Shown here: positions 31,705-42,849 of the stretch, piece by piece | Layout of the letters: each line of letters begins with the position of its first letter | How positions within the stretch are numbered: the first letter of the stretch is position 1 | Origin: Porphyra umbilicalis | Taxonomy: Eukaryota; Rhodophyta; Bangiophyceae; Bangiales; Bangiaceae | Length of the DNA stretch: 64,000 nucleotides | Direction of reading: 5' to 3' | NCBI GenBank assembly: GCA_002049455.2 | Contig: KV918796.1 | Coordinates: 248,001-312,000 of the forward strand | Made by a program: the position numbers and the translations under genes | Notes under the pieces: generated by a model | Database searches by the model: none | Told to the model about the DNA's origin: nothing | The model's input: only the letters and a program-made list of their open reading frames with translations

Positions 31705-32535
31705 TCACTTCTCCGGCCCACTGCATGTGGACACGGGGCGCTTGACGCCGCTGTTGGTCTGCAGGGTGACGCTGATAGCGACGGTGTGCTGCTTGCAGAC
31801 GTCTGAGCGGACGCGGGAGCGGCCGAGCTTCAAAAGGACGCCGACGGCCCCGCTGCGACCCAACGTCCACCCCCGCGTCCTCAGCGACTTCTTTGATACG
31901 CCCGTGTTGACGCGGAGCACCTCGAGCCCCACCAGCGCACGCGCCGCGACTCCATCCTCCTCGTAGTTGGCCAGCAGGTTCTTGTGCATCTCGTTGCAGA
32001 AGAGAGCAACCAGCACCGGCCGCATGCTCTCCCGCACATTGTTGGGACCCCGCCCCCGCCCCCGGCCTGGGCCAGGGCCTCGCCAGCCAGCGTAGTTGCC
32101 GGCCCGCGTTGCCCGCCCATCCGCACGCCGTCGACTCACAGAAGTGCGCTCGTCCGGCAGGCGGTCAGCACCAAAAATGTCTGCCATGGCCGCTCCGCCG
32201 TCCGTCAGCAGTTCAGCCGCGGTGCTATAGCCCATGCGACCCGACAGGCCGGTGGAAGACACCGGCGTCGTACGGCCTGGATCCCGAGGGCGCGTCGGAT
32301 CCGACCGAACGGCCGAGTAGAGCCCGTCGCCTGCAACGGTCCTTGCCGTCATGTACGAGAGGGGCGGCTGCCCGTCAGACCGAGGTGAGGAGCCACCCCC
32401 CTCGCAACCGCTCGCCGCCGCGACCGTCGCGAAGAGCACGATGCACGCGAAGAAGAGCAGCCACGGCGTCGGAGGACACGCTAAGGCTGCAAAAAAAAGG
32501 GCAGCAAGTGTCGCAAGCGTGCGTCGTGGGGCCAT
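31705..32535 (-). CDS. probable N-terminal portion of the second KDZ transposase
   Basis: ATG at 32535; 276 residues. The first 43 residues contain a hydrophobic stretch (TLATLAALFFAALACP, PWLLFFACIVLFATVAAASG) that looks like a signal or membrane segment. That would be odd for a transposase, so translation may really start at an internal Met (MADIFGADRLPDERTSVSRR). The C-terminal half (LRVNTGVSKKSLRTRGWTLG, VAISVTLQTNSGVKRPVSTC) reads like the start of a SWIM-type region. A further short frame (MEVALEAVRSAAQMTLEEVF, 31674 downward) bridges the gap to the main ORF. Frame switches or introns must separate the pieces. Overlapping position and common strand support one gene, but this is inferred. 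Confidence 0.45.
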   Translation of the reverse strand: MAPRRTLATLAALFFAALACPPTPWLLFFACIVLFATVAAASGCEGGGSSPRSDGQPPLSYMTARTVAGDGLYSAVRSDPTRPRDPGRTTPVSSTGLSGRMGYSTAAELLTDGGAAMADIFGADRLPDERTSVSRRRADGRATRAGNYAGWRGPGPGRGRGRGPNNVRESMRPVLVALFCNEMHKNLLANYEEDGVAARALVGLEVLRVNTGVSKKSLRTRGWTLGRSGAVGVLLKLGRSRVRSDVCKQHTVAISVTLQTNSGVKRPVSTCSGPEK

Positions 32536-35500
32536 GGCTCAACCGACAATAAGGGCACAGAACCAAAAGCGGGGCCGCAGTGTCAACCGGCAGCAGCCCA
32601 CGACACAAAGTGAGACAGTGCAGAAGCGCCGGTCGGGCGACGACGACAAAAAAAGCAAAGCCCACGGAGGGAAGTGGGAGGCAGCTCAGATGTCAGAACC
32701 GGCACAGGGTGGCGTGGGCTCGCTGCGTTCTCGCGAGGGTACCCGTCCCGTCGTCGCCAGTGCGGGGCCGCCAACGTCGCCCGCGTGCGGCTACAAGCGT
32801 CGCAAGTGCGAGGCTGCGGGGCTGCCAAATTATCCAGTGTGAGGCTTCGAACAGCACCTGTGTGGGGCTGTCGACGAAGGGCTACGAGACCCGACCACAA
32901 ACGACCGCCCAATCAACACACAACCAGTCACGCAAACGCGGCGGTAACTTACGAGCTCCCAGAGTGGGCAGGCACTGGTCGGTCACTCATCACCTAGCAC
33001 GGTTCAGTCCGACATGGATGGGGTACGGGTGGGGAGTGTCACGGGCTGAGGCGTCGTCTACACCGATCATGTTGCACCAAGCTGCCCAGTTGCTGTTCGA
33101 GTGGTGTCGCAACACGCCGCAACCAGTACCAGCCGGACGCGACTGCGGTCCCATCGCTGCAGCCAAACGGCCGGCCACAGCGCAGCACACCTGCGTCAGA
33201 TCAGATGTATTTAACAGCTGCAAGGGGCAGTGCCACTTTGTAAAAGTATCCAATCAGTCGCGAACATGAGCCATAAGTGCAATGCACAAATTTATGAACA
33301 TTGTGTGATTTCAATAAAAACGGGCAGAGTGTGCCTTGCCCAATAGAAGTGCAGCTAGAACCCGGGCGTGGGTGGAGATTTTTTTGCGTCCTGAGAAGCC
33401 CAAGGCTCGTCGGTACAGAACGGCGCGCTATGCTGCGAAATCTCGAAAAAACCACAGGTGAACCCATAACTGCATTTATATAGTAAATATATGCCGCGAG
33501 TAACTGAGTGCATCGTCCTTGGGTGATCTTCGGTGCTCCTCTCTGCGCTCTCTCTGGCTTTTTATGATGAGCTACAGCCCCTGGCAGCGCGTCCACCGCA
33601 GCCTCTATTCCTGTGCAGCTCTCTTGCTATAGACATGCTACAGACCCGTATATGGTTTGCTGACATGCTGAGCATATGTGCATTAGCTCTGCGGGTCTCG
33701 CCCACCGGCAAGCACCACCCACGGCTTCTCATTGCAGCGTCCGCTTCCAGAAAAAGCCGTCCATTGTGCGCCAGATGCCGCGTTTTGGCCACTTTCTTTT
33801 GCCCAAGACACTTTCCGGGTTGTCAGCTACGTAGTAGAACCGATTAAAATCGCCTGCGCCTCCGTGGCAGCCCTGGCGCGGACGATACATACCTTTTCTA
33901 AACAGAAACGGCATTGTGCCGCCAGAGCCCCGTATGCTGACCGCTCTCTGGAAAGACACGTGATAGGTACCTTCAGGGTGAGTTGTGAAACAGCTCGGAC
34001 GACTTTGGTGGTTCTGTGCCAGAATTTGGCTCCACAGGGTTGCTGCCACCAGGCGCGTCCATTTCGGCTTCCAGAGGGGCGCACTCATCCACACAGCGCG
34101 CCGCCCGCTCAAAAAGTATACGGGGAGATGGGTGGGGGGTTCCTTGTTGCTCTGGTGCACAATTGTGCTGCGCCATGCGTCGAGGGGGAAGCAGCGGACA
34201 CACAATGCACTGATTTGGCACGAAAACGCACTATGCTCCGTGGACCTTTCTAGGTCACATTTTTCGAAGGGTGCTGCGTGCGCTCGGTCGCCGTATGTAT
34301 ATCGATGGTGATGATGTAAAGAAACCCGGCAGAAAACCCGTAGCGAGAGCGGTAGTGGCACACCATTAACAACACTTCTCACCTTGGCGTACTCAAAAAG
34401 ACATGAAGGACGGGTGTGCTCATCGAACCGTCAACATACGCGTACGCAGCAGCCTTCAGAGAACCAAGACGGAAGTTCTTTTTCTGAGAGTGTTTTGGTC
34501 GAGTTGGGCGTGGATGTGCCCTTCCATGGCACTTGTGGAACACCATGGCAGTGAGGGAGCAGGCATACGAGCAAAGGACAGAGAATCATAACCGTTCTCT
34601 TGAGTGGAAGCAATGCATGTCAACAGACACCCGGTGCTCGGTTTTATGTGAAGACTCCCAATGGAGCGCGTTCGGCTTCAAAGCGAGTACAACCGAAGCG
34701 CAGGTGCCAAATCCACTGGATGCTGCAGTGTCAGCAAGAAATACACTGGGCATCTGACCCCCCACTCGGGGGTCGCTGACCGCTGGTCCTGCGAGCCCCT
34801 CTCGCATGGGCGACCTCTTCCCCAACTGTGCGTACTTTCACAGGTAGGAAAGCACCCGAGCGCCCCCTGCTTGCCTGCCCGATCACCTCCCTTCCCCACC
34901 GGACCAGCCCACCAGCGCGCGCCACCGCATCTAGAAGCCACCTCCCTTGCTAGTACAGATGCGGCAGGGGCGCTCGGGGGCATCCGCGGCTGTTTTCCCA
35001 GCCAAAGCTGGCGACAGCTTACCCCGCGACCACTCACAGCCGCCCCGACACCTCTTCCGTGGTGGCAAACAGGGACGCGGCCGCCGCCGCCCCTTGACCT
35101 CCCTACTGCTTTTTCGTCCAATGCGACGACAGTGCCACCCCCCCCCCACCGCCGTGCGCGTCCAAACGCACGCCACCATCGCCGCGGACGCGGTGCTAAG
35201 TGTGTGTGTGCTCCATACATCTGTGCAGTACGGTTGCCAGCTCGCCGCCCCCCGCACCGCCTGTCGCCTAGAAAGAGCGTTTGCTAGCCACTTTATTGAG
35301 CACTCGCAACACAAACAAAAGAAGAAAAGAGAGCAGTGAACCAACATGCACAAAACCATCACGCAAACAAGAGCTTGTTCCCATTCGAGCGCCGGCGAGG
35401 GGAAAAAGGGGGGGGAGGGGGGCCCCATCAGCATGGCGACGTTGGTAAAGGCCAGCTCCCCTTACCCACCGTGGTTGACCTGGGCCACCAACGCCACCGC

Positions 35501-36734
35501 CGAGGTCCCCACTCCCCCCTCCTCCTCACCACTGCCGTCCTCCACCACCCGCCCACCGAGGGCCCGCACCACAGCGACAGCAAACAGTGCAGAGATGCAC
35601 GCCACGAGAAGGCGGAGGCGAAGAAGGGCACCTTTTACTTGGGCCCGCTCGACGTAGCGTCGGTGCCGGCGGGCGGCTTGTGGCTTGTGGCCGCGCTCGA
35701 CGGCGCCGCCCCCGCCGGCGTGACGATCGTCTCCGGTGGGGAGCGGCCACCTGAGGGCACTACAGGAAATCCAGCCATGGTTGGGTGGGAGGAGGAAATG
35801 GCTTGCAAAATCACAACGGGTAAGGCGGAAGACGGGGTGAGGGGATGGTGAGCAGTACCGGTGCGTGTTGCGGGGGCTGGAAACGGAGGGGTCTCTGAAC
35901 GGCGGTGCAGATCGGCGCCACATGGATTGGCATATCAGCAGAGGGTTGCTTGATCGATGCGCCCGACGGCCACGAACCGGGCCAGTTTACCTCGTGACCT
36001 CATTTGATCTGGGCTTTGAGCACGTTTGAGCCACATGTGTGTCGGTTGAAAACGGCACGTCCACGTGACATTGGCCAATAGGACGCCAGAAGAAAAATCT
36101 GGAGCATTTCCCTGTGCACTGAATGGACGAGGAACCGCTGCGTATGGACTCAAGCATGGGAACCGCCGCAGATCCGTCGCAAAAAGATACGCGACCGAAA
36201 CGTTGCATCGTCCGTTGCCCCGCTTTTACTCTGCCTCCGCCACCGCCACCGTCTAGTCTCGTTGCTCCGGTTGGGTCCCATCGCTGAAAGAGTGGCCGCC
36301 GCCCCGTCTCCGCCACCGCCATAGCGCCTGCCACCGCAGTGGCGACGCCACTGGTGGAGCACAAGGAATCCGTGACGGAGGAGAAGATTGGCGGGGGCTG
36401 CGTCGGGGGGAGGTCGGAAGCCGCGGGCGGGAGGAACTGTCGCGGCACGTAGTGGCTTTTTTTCTGAGGGGGGGGGGATGGGGGGGAAAAGGACCGGCGA
36501 TGGCGCTCCTGATACAGCACAGGGACTAGCGCCCAGACTGAGAGCAAAATACATCTAGCGGTCCGCCCTCCACTTCTTTCGTGTTTTTTGAGTACGGGGC
36601 GTGCGCCGAGTTGCTGAAATACGGGGGGTGCGACCCGGCGGTGCTGCCATAGTGGGCATCGCCGGCATGGGGTGTATGTGTTTGTCGACTGAGCTCGACC
36701 GCAGCAGACCACGTGAAAAAAAAGATGTTGTATT
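32536..36734. other. no supported gene (4.2 kb)
   Basis: Moderate-GC sequence between the second KDZ gene and the Ulp1 gene, both on the minus strand. Several open frames of 100-220 codons exist (for example at 33729-34382 on minus and 35336-35851 on plus), but none shows a motif or consistent coding character. C- and G-rich low-complexity patches lie at about 35050-35160 and 35400-35560. If the two flanking minus-strand genes form one element, this is its internal spacer. Confidence 0.45.
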
Positions 36735-39680
36735 CTAAACTACCGCGACAGCGCCACCCGGGGGCGGCGCGCTGGCACCTCTCCACGCAAGTCGTGCGCT
36801 CGCATAGTGCCGCCCACGAGAGAGAACATGGTGAATGAGCGCGAGGCGCAGTAGGTCGGCGCGGGGACGGGTGGAACTCAAAGCGAAGCCACCCAGCGCA
36901 CACGCAACATGAGCGACCGCGTACACCCCACAGCTGTGGCCGTCTGGCTGCGTTGGGCCCTCGCACCGGGTGACCGTCCAACCCTGGTTTCTGCCACGAA
37001 TCTCACCAGGCAACGCCACCTGCTTCCTCGCCACAGCGCTGCACAGAAGGAGGATCCGCTCAATGGCCAGCGCCATCTCCGCGTCCCTCGTGCCGGGCAG
37101 CGAGTCATAGACGACCACTTCCCTGCCCACGACGTTGACGACCGCCGACACCCAGTGGGAGTTGCACAGATTAACCACCATCCCAAGCCACCGGCAGGCG
37201 CCGACCTCAGCGGCGACCTCGGTCGCGGCCGTCTGCGCTGCCTCAGATGCCACCTCCTTGCCCCTGATGCGCAGGACTGACGCCACTTGCTCTATGAGGA
37301 GGGTGTATCCGCCAACCGAGCGCGCCGCCACGCGCTGCTCGACCATGCACGCGTTGATCATCGCAGACGTCAGCCACGACGTCTGGCACGCGCTCGCCAC
37401 CTCTCGGATGTTGACCGTCTGTCCGCCATACGCATTGTCGCCCGCCTCGGCGCCGTTAGCACCGAACTCCTCGGCAAAGAACCGCCACGCGTCATCACCG
37501 ATGCGGCTGTTGGAGAGCCATTCGAGGACGTCCCCAGCAATGGCGGCAACGGAGGCTGTCGGCGAGAAGATGGGGCCAAGGCCCTCCGGGAAGAATTCTA
37601 GGGAGCCGGCCAGGTCCCCCAGCCATTCAAACGACTGCTTCAGCATCGCCACATCCTTGTTAAACGTGTGGACGGACAGCATGTCCATGACAGCCTCGCG
37701 GGTAAGAGTGGTGCGTGGGATGGAGTGGCTGCTCACCTTGAGGATGGTATCGGAGGTGGCGCAGGTCGAGGCGTCGAGGTTGGTGCTGTAGTCCTTCATG
37801 CACTCCACCACAAGCTCGTACGGCAACAGCAGGGACTGGAAGCGTCCCGCACGTGTGGCGGCCTGCCGTTCCTCCTCGTCAACAAAGGCGTTCTCGATGC
37901 TCGACGACTCCATCTCCACCGATGAAACGTCCGTCGAGGCGGCCAAGCCGCGCAGCGTGCAGCCCTCCGCGTCTCGCAACACATGCGAGAGCGGTCGCGA
38001 CGAGCCCGTCGACCGCAAGCTGTCGTCGGCACCGCCCGTAGCCGGCGCCGAGCCCTTGGCACCCACCGCCGAGCCGTCCTCGCCCGTGGCTGTTGCAGCT
38101 GCCGCGGCCTTCCTCGCCGCCGGGCTCTGCCTCTTGTCGGTCGTGGTGGCGTGGGGCGGGCCGGTGCCCCGCTTCTTCTTGGGGCTCTTGCCCGACTCTT
38201 TCTCCTCTAAGCGTGCCCGCTTCTTGGTCAGGGGGGCGAGCCCTGACGCGGCCGCCTCGGCGCACCCAAGCTTAGACCGAAAGTCCGCCGTCCACTTGAC
38301 CTTGAGCTCCATGCACAGGTTGTACATCCAGTAGTCGCTCAGCCAGGCCGCCACAATCACGGCCAGGCGCCGCTCCCCGCAGCTCGTCTTAACGATGTTG
38401 TGCCACGGCGGGTACAGGCAGCCGGCGTGCACGGTGATCTTTTCCTCCATCTCCTCGGTCTGCCAATAGTTCATCAGCAGCTCCATGGGGCACGCCTGGG
38501 GCCACGTCCACTGCAGGCGGCCCTTGCCCGGAGGAGTCACAGCGCTGCTGATGCGCTTGAAAATGTTCTTGACGCGCGTCGTTGTCATCTGGTTGATGGT
38601 GGCCAACCCAAGCGACTGCAAGACGTCGTCAACCATCTTTTTCGTGAGGATGCGGATGCCGACCACCGCTGACTTGGCCTTGAGTAGGACGGAGGGCGGG
38701 TGCAAGGAGAGCGGCGGGCTGCCGTCGGGGCCGTCAACCACTACGGCGTTCCCAGCACCGACGCCTGCTGCCGGTGCGGTTCCGCTGCGTGACCGCTGCT
38801 GTGCCACCGACCCGCCGCGACCGACGACGACAGCCGGCCCAAGAGAGGGCCGACGCGCTTGCCACCACACTTGCTTGAACGCGTCCTTAAACGCGTCGGT
38901 CACGCTGTCCGACACGCAGTCGATCACCTCGCCGTCGTACGGGCGGCTTTTGGAGCCGTCCCCGCGCTCGACCACCAGGTACACGCCCGAGAAGCACTTG
39001 TCAACGCGCCCCAGCGCGGCGCCCAATGAAATCATGCTGTGCAGCAGCGCCAGGGCGGGTTCGGGCGTCGCGGGCGGCACCGGCAAGCTGGCCGACGACG
39101 GCGTTGGTGCGGAGGTTGCCACGCTCAGCGGCGCCGAGTAAGACGACGCACACCTTCTGCTGCCGGCCGCCGACACTATAGCCGATGAGGGGGGTGCGGG
39201 AGATGGTCGCGACGGAGTAGGGCGCGTCGCAGGAGGGTGCGACAAAGGAGGACGCGTCTTTGCGGCCCGCTTCGTGGGGGCGGCAGCCGTAGAAGCAGCG
39301 GCCGCCCCACAAGGAGACGGGCGTCCATTGGGTGAAGCCGCACGGGAGGTTGGTGGCGAGGAAGAGGGCGGGGAGCCAGCCGGAGAAAAAGAGAGGGGGG
39401 GCGAGAGTCGAGACGTCACACGCTCAGCGGCAGGTGGAGCATCTGTGACAGCCGTGAGGGGGGGCACGTGGTCGGGTGCGGCAGCCGGGATAGTGGGGAC
39501 GGGGAACGGATCGCATGCAGCAACGGGAGACCGAGGGGCAAAAGGGTCCCGAGCACAAGGAAGCACACGCTGAATGGGGCGGGGAGTTGAAGAAGCAGCG
39601 GGGGATGGGGAGGGCGTGTGCATTATGGTGGGAGCCAAAGAAAGCGGGGCGAGGCAGCCCACAGCCGTTCCCGAGTCCAT
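36735..39680 (-). CDS. ~981-residue protein with intact C-terminal Ulp1-type cysteine protease domain
   Basis: I chose the ATG at 39680 (MDSGTAVGCLAPLSLAPTIM); the frame is open to 39734, but that codon is GTG. Residues 20-200 are Pro/Ser/Ala-rich and probably disordered. About 225-480 is a globular region of unknown type (SLGAALGRVDKCFSGVYLVV, WTWPQACPMELLMNYWQTEE, AVIVAAWLSDYWMYNLCMEL). A Lys-rich linker with nuclear-localisation character follows (TKKRARLEEKESGKSPKKKR). The last ~180 residues are a C48-family protease: His842 in NLCNSHWVSAVV, Asp859 in VVVYDSLPG, Gln911 in GPTQPDG and Cys917 in HSCGVYAVAH, all active-site residues present. Such proteins remove SUMO or SUMO-like tags, or act on transposon proteins. 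The neighbouring KDZ transposase on the same strand, which lacks a protease, suggests this could be its separate partner. A host desumoylase is possible, but the N-terminal half matches none that I know. Confidence 0.75.
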   Translation of the reverse strand: MDSGTAVGCLAPLSLAPTIMHTPSPSPAASSTPRPIQRVLPCARDPFAPRSPVAACDPFPVPTIPAAAPDHVPPLTAVTDAPPAAERVTSRLSPPLSFSPAGSPPSSSPPTSRAASPNGRPSPCGAAAASTAAAPTKRAAKTRPPLSHPPATRPTPSRPSPAPPSSAIVSAAGSRRCASSYSAPLSVATSAPTPSSASLPVPPATPEPALALLHSMISLGAALGRVDKCFSGVYLVVERGDGSKSRPYDGEVIDCVSDSVTDAFKDAFKQVWWQARRPSLGPAVVVGRGGSVAQQRSRSGTAPAAGVGAGNAVVVDGPDGSPPLSLHPPSVLLKAKSAVVGIRILTKKMVDDVLQSLGLATINQMTTTRVKNIFKRISSAVTPPGKGRLQWTWPQACPMELLMNYWQTEEMEEKITVHAGCLYPPWHNIVKTSCGERRLAVIVAAWLSDYWMYNLCMELKVKWTADFRSKLGCAEAAASGLAPLTKKRARLEEKESGKSPKKKRGTGPPHATTTDKRQSPAARKAAAAATATGEDGSAVGAKGSAPATGGADDSLRSTGSSRPLSHVLRDAEGCTLRGLAASTDVSSVEMESSSIENAFVDEEERQAATRAGRFQSLLLPYELVVECMKDYSTNLDASTCATSDTILKVSSHSIPRTTLTREAVMDMLSVHTFNKDVAMLKQSFEWLGDLAGSLEFFPEGLGPIFSPTASVAAIAGDVLEWLSNSRIGDDAWRFFAEEFGANGAEAGDNAYGGQTVNIREVASACQTSWLTSAMINACMVEQRVAARSVGGYTLLIEQVASVLRIRGKEVASEAAQTAATEVAAEVGACRWLGMVVNLCNSHWVSAVVNVVGREVVVYDSLPGTRDAEMALAIERILLLCSAVARKQVALPGEIRGRNQGWTVTRCEGPTQPDGHSCGVYAVAHVACALGGFALSSTRPRADLLRLALIHHVLSRGRHYASARLAWRGASAPPPGGAVAVV

Positions 39681-39734
39681 CGCGTAGCGCCTCACCACCA
39701 GGCAGCCGGCCACCGCCTGGCACCAGGAACCCAC

Positions 39735-40929
39735 CGCCTAGCACCCGACGCCCACTAACCGCACACGCTCACGCCGCCGCTCGCCGCCCCCGCTGCACTC
39801 GACCACGCACGCTCTGAAACCAGCTGCCGAGCACACGCCGTCGCCATCCACGGACCCGACAAATCCAACGCCTCCCTGCTCGTCGCCGCCAATCGGTGGT
39901 ACGCCGATACCCCCCGACCCCCCGACCTGCGCCGCACACGACACGCACGGCAACGGGCTGGCGCACAACAGGACGCTCTGTGGGAGAAGCGTACCGAGAA
40001 ACCAGAGGGCCTCCATAGCGACCCCCGACGCGCTCCAGGCACGAAGCAGCGGGGGGCCGGCGGGAGGCGTGGACCGCCGGCCAAAGAGACGCAGCCAGTA
40101 GGTGGGGTGGCCAGCGGCTAGCTTTGGATGCAGAGCCCGTATCGAGGCGCGCGCGGGAGGGAGGTAAAAAAACAAACCCACCCCAGAGCACGTGGCCCCC
40201 CTCGGCCGTCGGCACCCACGTACTCAGCTGGCGGCGCGCCCGCCTGCCCGGCCGGCGGTGCGCCCACCTGCCCGACCGGCGGCGCGCCCGCGGCGCAGCG
40301 GCGCCGTGGCCTGGAGCGCGCGCGCGCGCAGCCGTCCCGGACACCGCCCCGGTCGAGGCGGCCCCCAGCCGCCCCCCCCCCCCAAGTGACCCGCCAGGCG
40401 CCCCGTGGGCGCGACCGACCCCATGGTCGGCAGCGACGCATGACCACCAAAACTGCCCCAACGACCCCACAGAAACCCGAGGTGCGCCGGTGGCCGGCCC
40501 GCATCGGCGGGCAGGCAGCAGCAGCGCGGCCCCCCCAGAAAAAGGGCGCGCAAAAAAGAGCGGGCAACGGCGGCGCGGCGGCGCGGCGGCGCGGCGGCGC
40601 AGCGGGGTGGTGGCCCGGCTGCGTGGCGGTCCGCTGGTCCGGCTGCGCGGGGGCGCGGCGGCCCGGCCGCGCGGGGGCGCGGCGGCCCGGCCGCGCAGGG
40701 GTGCGGCGGCGCGGCGGCAGAGGACCCACCTAGCGCCTGCCCCCCAGCTGCCGCATGCGGGCCCTCCAACCGAGCCTGGCAGCCCTGAAATTGCGACTTC
40801 AATCCCACCAGTAGCGTGGCGGTGCGTAGTGGGCCCGCATGTGTGCAGCGATTTTCACGGAGCAGCGCGCGCCAGAAAACAGCGGAACAAGCGGGCCCAC
40901 GGCGCCCCTGACCCCAGCCGGGCCCATAT
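39735..40929. other. GC-rich flank without supported gene
   Basis: Contains short tandem repeats (about 40235-40300, GGCGGCGCGCCCGCCTGCCC-like; about 40565-40720, GGCGCGGC- and CCCGGCCGCGCGGGGGCGCGG-like). Long frames on both strands are compositional. Confidence 0.45.
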
Positions 40930-42153
40930 CCAGTGCCCAAAAACCGCTCCTGTGACACCCCAGGAGCCCACCCGCCCATGCGCGCCGGTGGCGAGCGCCG
41001 TAAATCAGCCCCAGCGACCCCCGCGGGATCCCCCCGCCCAGGTGCGCCGGTGGCGAGCGCCAAACCTCTGCCCCAGCGACCCCCGAGGACCCCCCCGGCC
41101 CCAGGCGCGCCGGTAGCCGGCGCCCAAAAACCGCCCGGGCGAACCCCGCGCACCCCCCCCCCCCACACGCGCCGGTAGCCGGCGTCCAAAAACCGCCCAA
41201 GCGACCCCCGAGGGCCCACCCCCACCGCAGGCACGCCCGCGGCGAGCACCCAAAAACCGTCGCAGCGATCCCCAGGAGCCCCCCCCTATCAGGCGCGCCC
41301 ATAGCCAGCGCCCAGAAGCCGCCCCAGCGACCCCTAGGAGCCCCCCCCCCCGCAGGCACGCCGGTAGCCGGCGCCCAAATACCGCCCCGGCGAACCCCGC
41401 ACACCCCCCCCACCCAAGCGCGCCGGCAGCCGGCGCCCAAAACCCGCCCCAGCGACCGCCCCGGAGCCCCCCCGCCCAGGCGCGCCGGCAGCCAGCGCCC
41501 AAAAACCGCCCCAGCGACCCCTGCCGGAGCCCTGCCCGGCCAGGCGCGCCCATAGCCAGCGCCCAAAACCCGCCCCAGCGACCCCCAGGTGCCCCCCGCC
41601 CCGCAGGCACGCCCGCGGCGAGCGCCCAAAAACCGCCGCAGCGATCCCCAGGAGCCCCCCCCGGCCAGGCGCGCCGGTAGCCGGCAGCCAAAAGCCGCCC
41701 CAGCGACCCCCAGGTGCCCCCCCACCCGCAGGCACGCCCGCGGCGAGCGCCCAAAAACCGCCGCAGCGATCCCCAGGAGCCCCCCCCGGCCAGGCGCGCC
41801 GGTAGCCGGCGCCCAAAAGCCGCCCCAGCGACCCCCAGGAGCCCCCCCACCGGCAGGCACGCCCGCGGCGAGCGCCCAAAAACCGCCGCAGCGATCCCCA
41901 GGAGCCCCCCCCCGGCCAGGCGCGCCGGTAGCCGGCGCCCAAAACCTGCCCCAGCGACCCCCCAGGTGCCCCCCCCCCGCAGGCACGCCCGCGGCGAGCG
42001 CCCAAAAACCGCCGCAGCGACGCCCCAGGAGCCCCCCCCCCCAGGCGCGCCGGTAGCCCACACCCAAAAGCCGCCCCAGTGACCCCCCAGGACCCCCCCC
42101 CCCAGGCGCGCGGGTGACGGGCGCCCAAAACCCGCCCCAGCGATCGCCCCAGG
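40930..42153. repeat. tandem array with ~125-bp higher-order unit made of two ~62-bp halves
   Basis: The word GCGCCCAAAAACCGCCGCAG recurs at 41622, 41747, 41872 and 41998, giving spacings of 125, 125 and 126. Each unit has two related halves, one with GCAGGCACGCCCGCGGCGAG and one with CAGGCGCGCCGGTAGCCGGC, each followed by a GCCCAAAA word and a CAGCGA(C/T)CCC word. The outer units at both ends are more diverged and mostly monomeric. Repetitive frames across it (AFGRRLPARLAGGGSWGSLR-like) are products of the array, not evidence for a gene. Confidence 0.85.
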
Positions 42154-42849
42154 GCAGGGCTGGCGGTAGGAGTGGATTCATTCTCCTAGGGTGAGTATCA
42201 TCGACAGCCCGGCGCTTGCCCAGGGATTGAGGATGGTGTGGTGAGAATGACATCAGGGGAGCAGGCCGGCGCCAAAAAGCAGCACCATTTCAACTCGCCC
42301 CGCCAAGTACAGAAAGTAAACCCTTTGTACTCCCCAGACACAGAGTATGTACAGCAGTGTCCTGACACGCTCTGACACACGCCGCAACGTAGCGCTCTGC
42401 ATCGGCGATTGAGCGTCTTGACGTTTGACATAGACTCGAAGACTTCGCGGTCTGGAGGCTGGAAACCGTGGTTGGAAAATCGTCGAGTGCGGGGTCTGTG
42501 AGAGACTCGAACAGGAACTGGTTTTTTCACCCTCCTTGGTGACACAAGCCCTTCAGCGCACGGCGGCCGCAAGCATGCGCCCCTCGGTCACCGCCGGCAT
42601 TGTCAGCTCTGTGCCACAACTCCCGCTGTACCACATTTGCTGTGTGGGGTATTGCTGTTGCATGCAAATTTGCAGACCTTGATGGTATATGTAACGCCCA
42701 GAGCAGAACATTGTTTGAGTGGTACATGTCATTGGCCAAGACTGCTGTTTCTGGCGTAATAATTAGTGTTCATATCGGCGAAAATTCCAAAGTGAGAAAC
42801 TCCACCGCACAAGCTCGAGCTGTGTGGTAAGATTTTGAAAAATACAATC

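Noticed and set aside
33729-34382. 217-codon minus-strand frame with some protein-like stretches
   Set aside because: No recognisable motif, and an overlapping plus-strand frame is of similar length; evidence insufficient for a gene call.
35336-35851. 171-codon plus-strand frame starting MNQHAQNHHANKS
   Set aside because: Overlapped by equally long frames on the other strand, with no motif and low-complexity G runs.
36735-39680. Polinton-type (adenovirus-like) protease as source of the Ulp1-like domain
   Set aside because: No Polinton hallmark gene (protein-primed DNA polymerase, packaging ATPase, capsid, integrase) was seen nearby. The motif order fits cellular/KDZ-type Ulp1 equally well.
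40930-42153. CRISPR-like regular repeat spacing
   Set aside because: The repeats are direct, contiguous 62/125-bp satellite units without unique spacers, in eukaryotic DNA.
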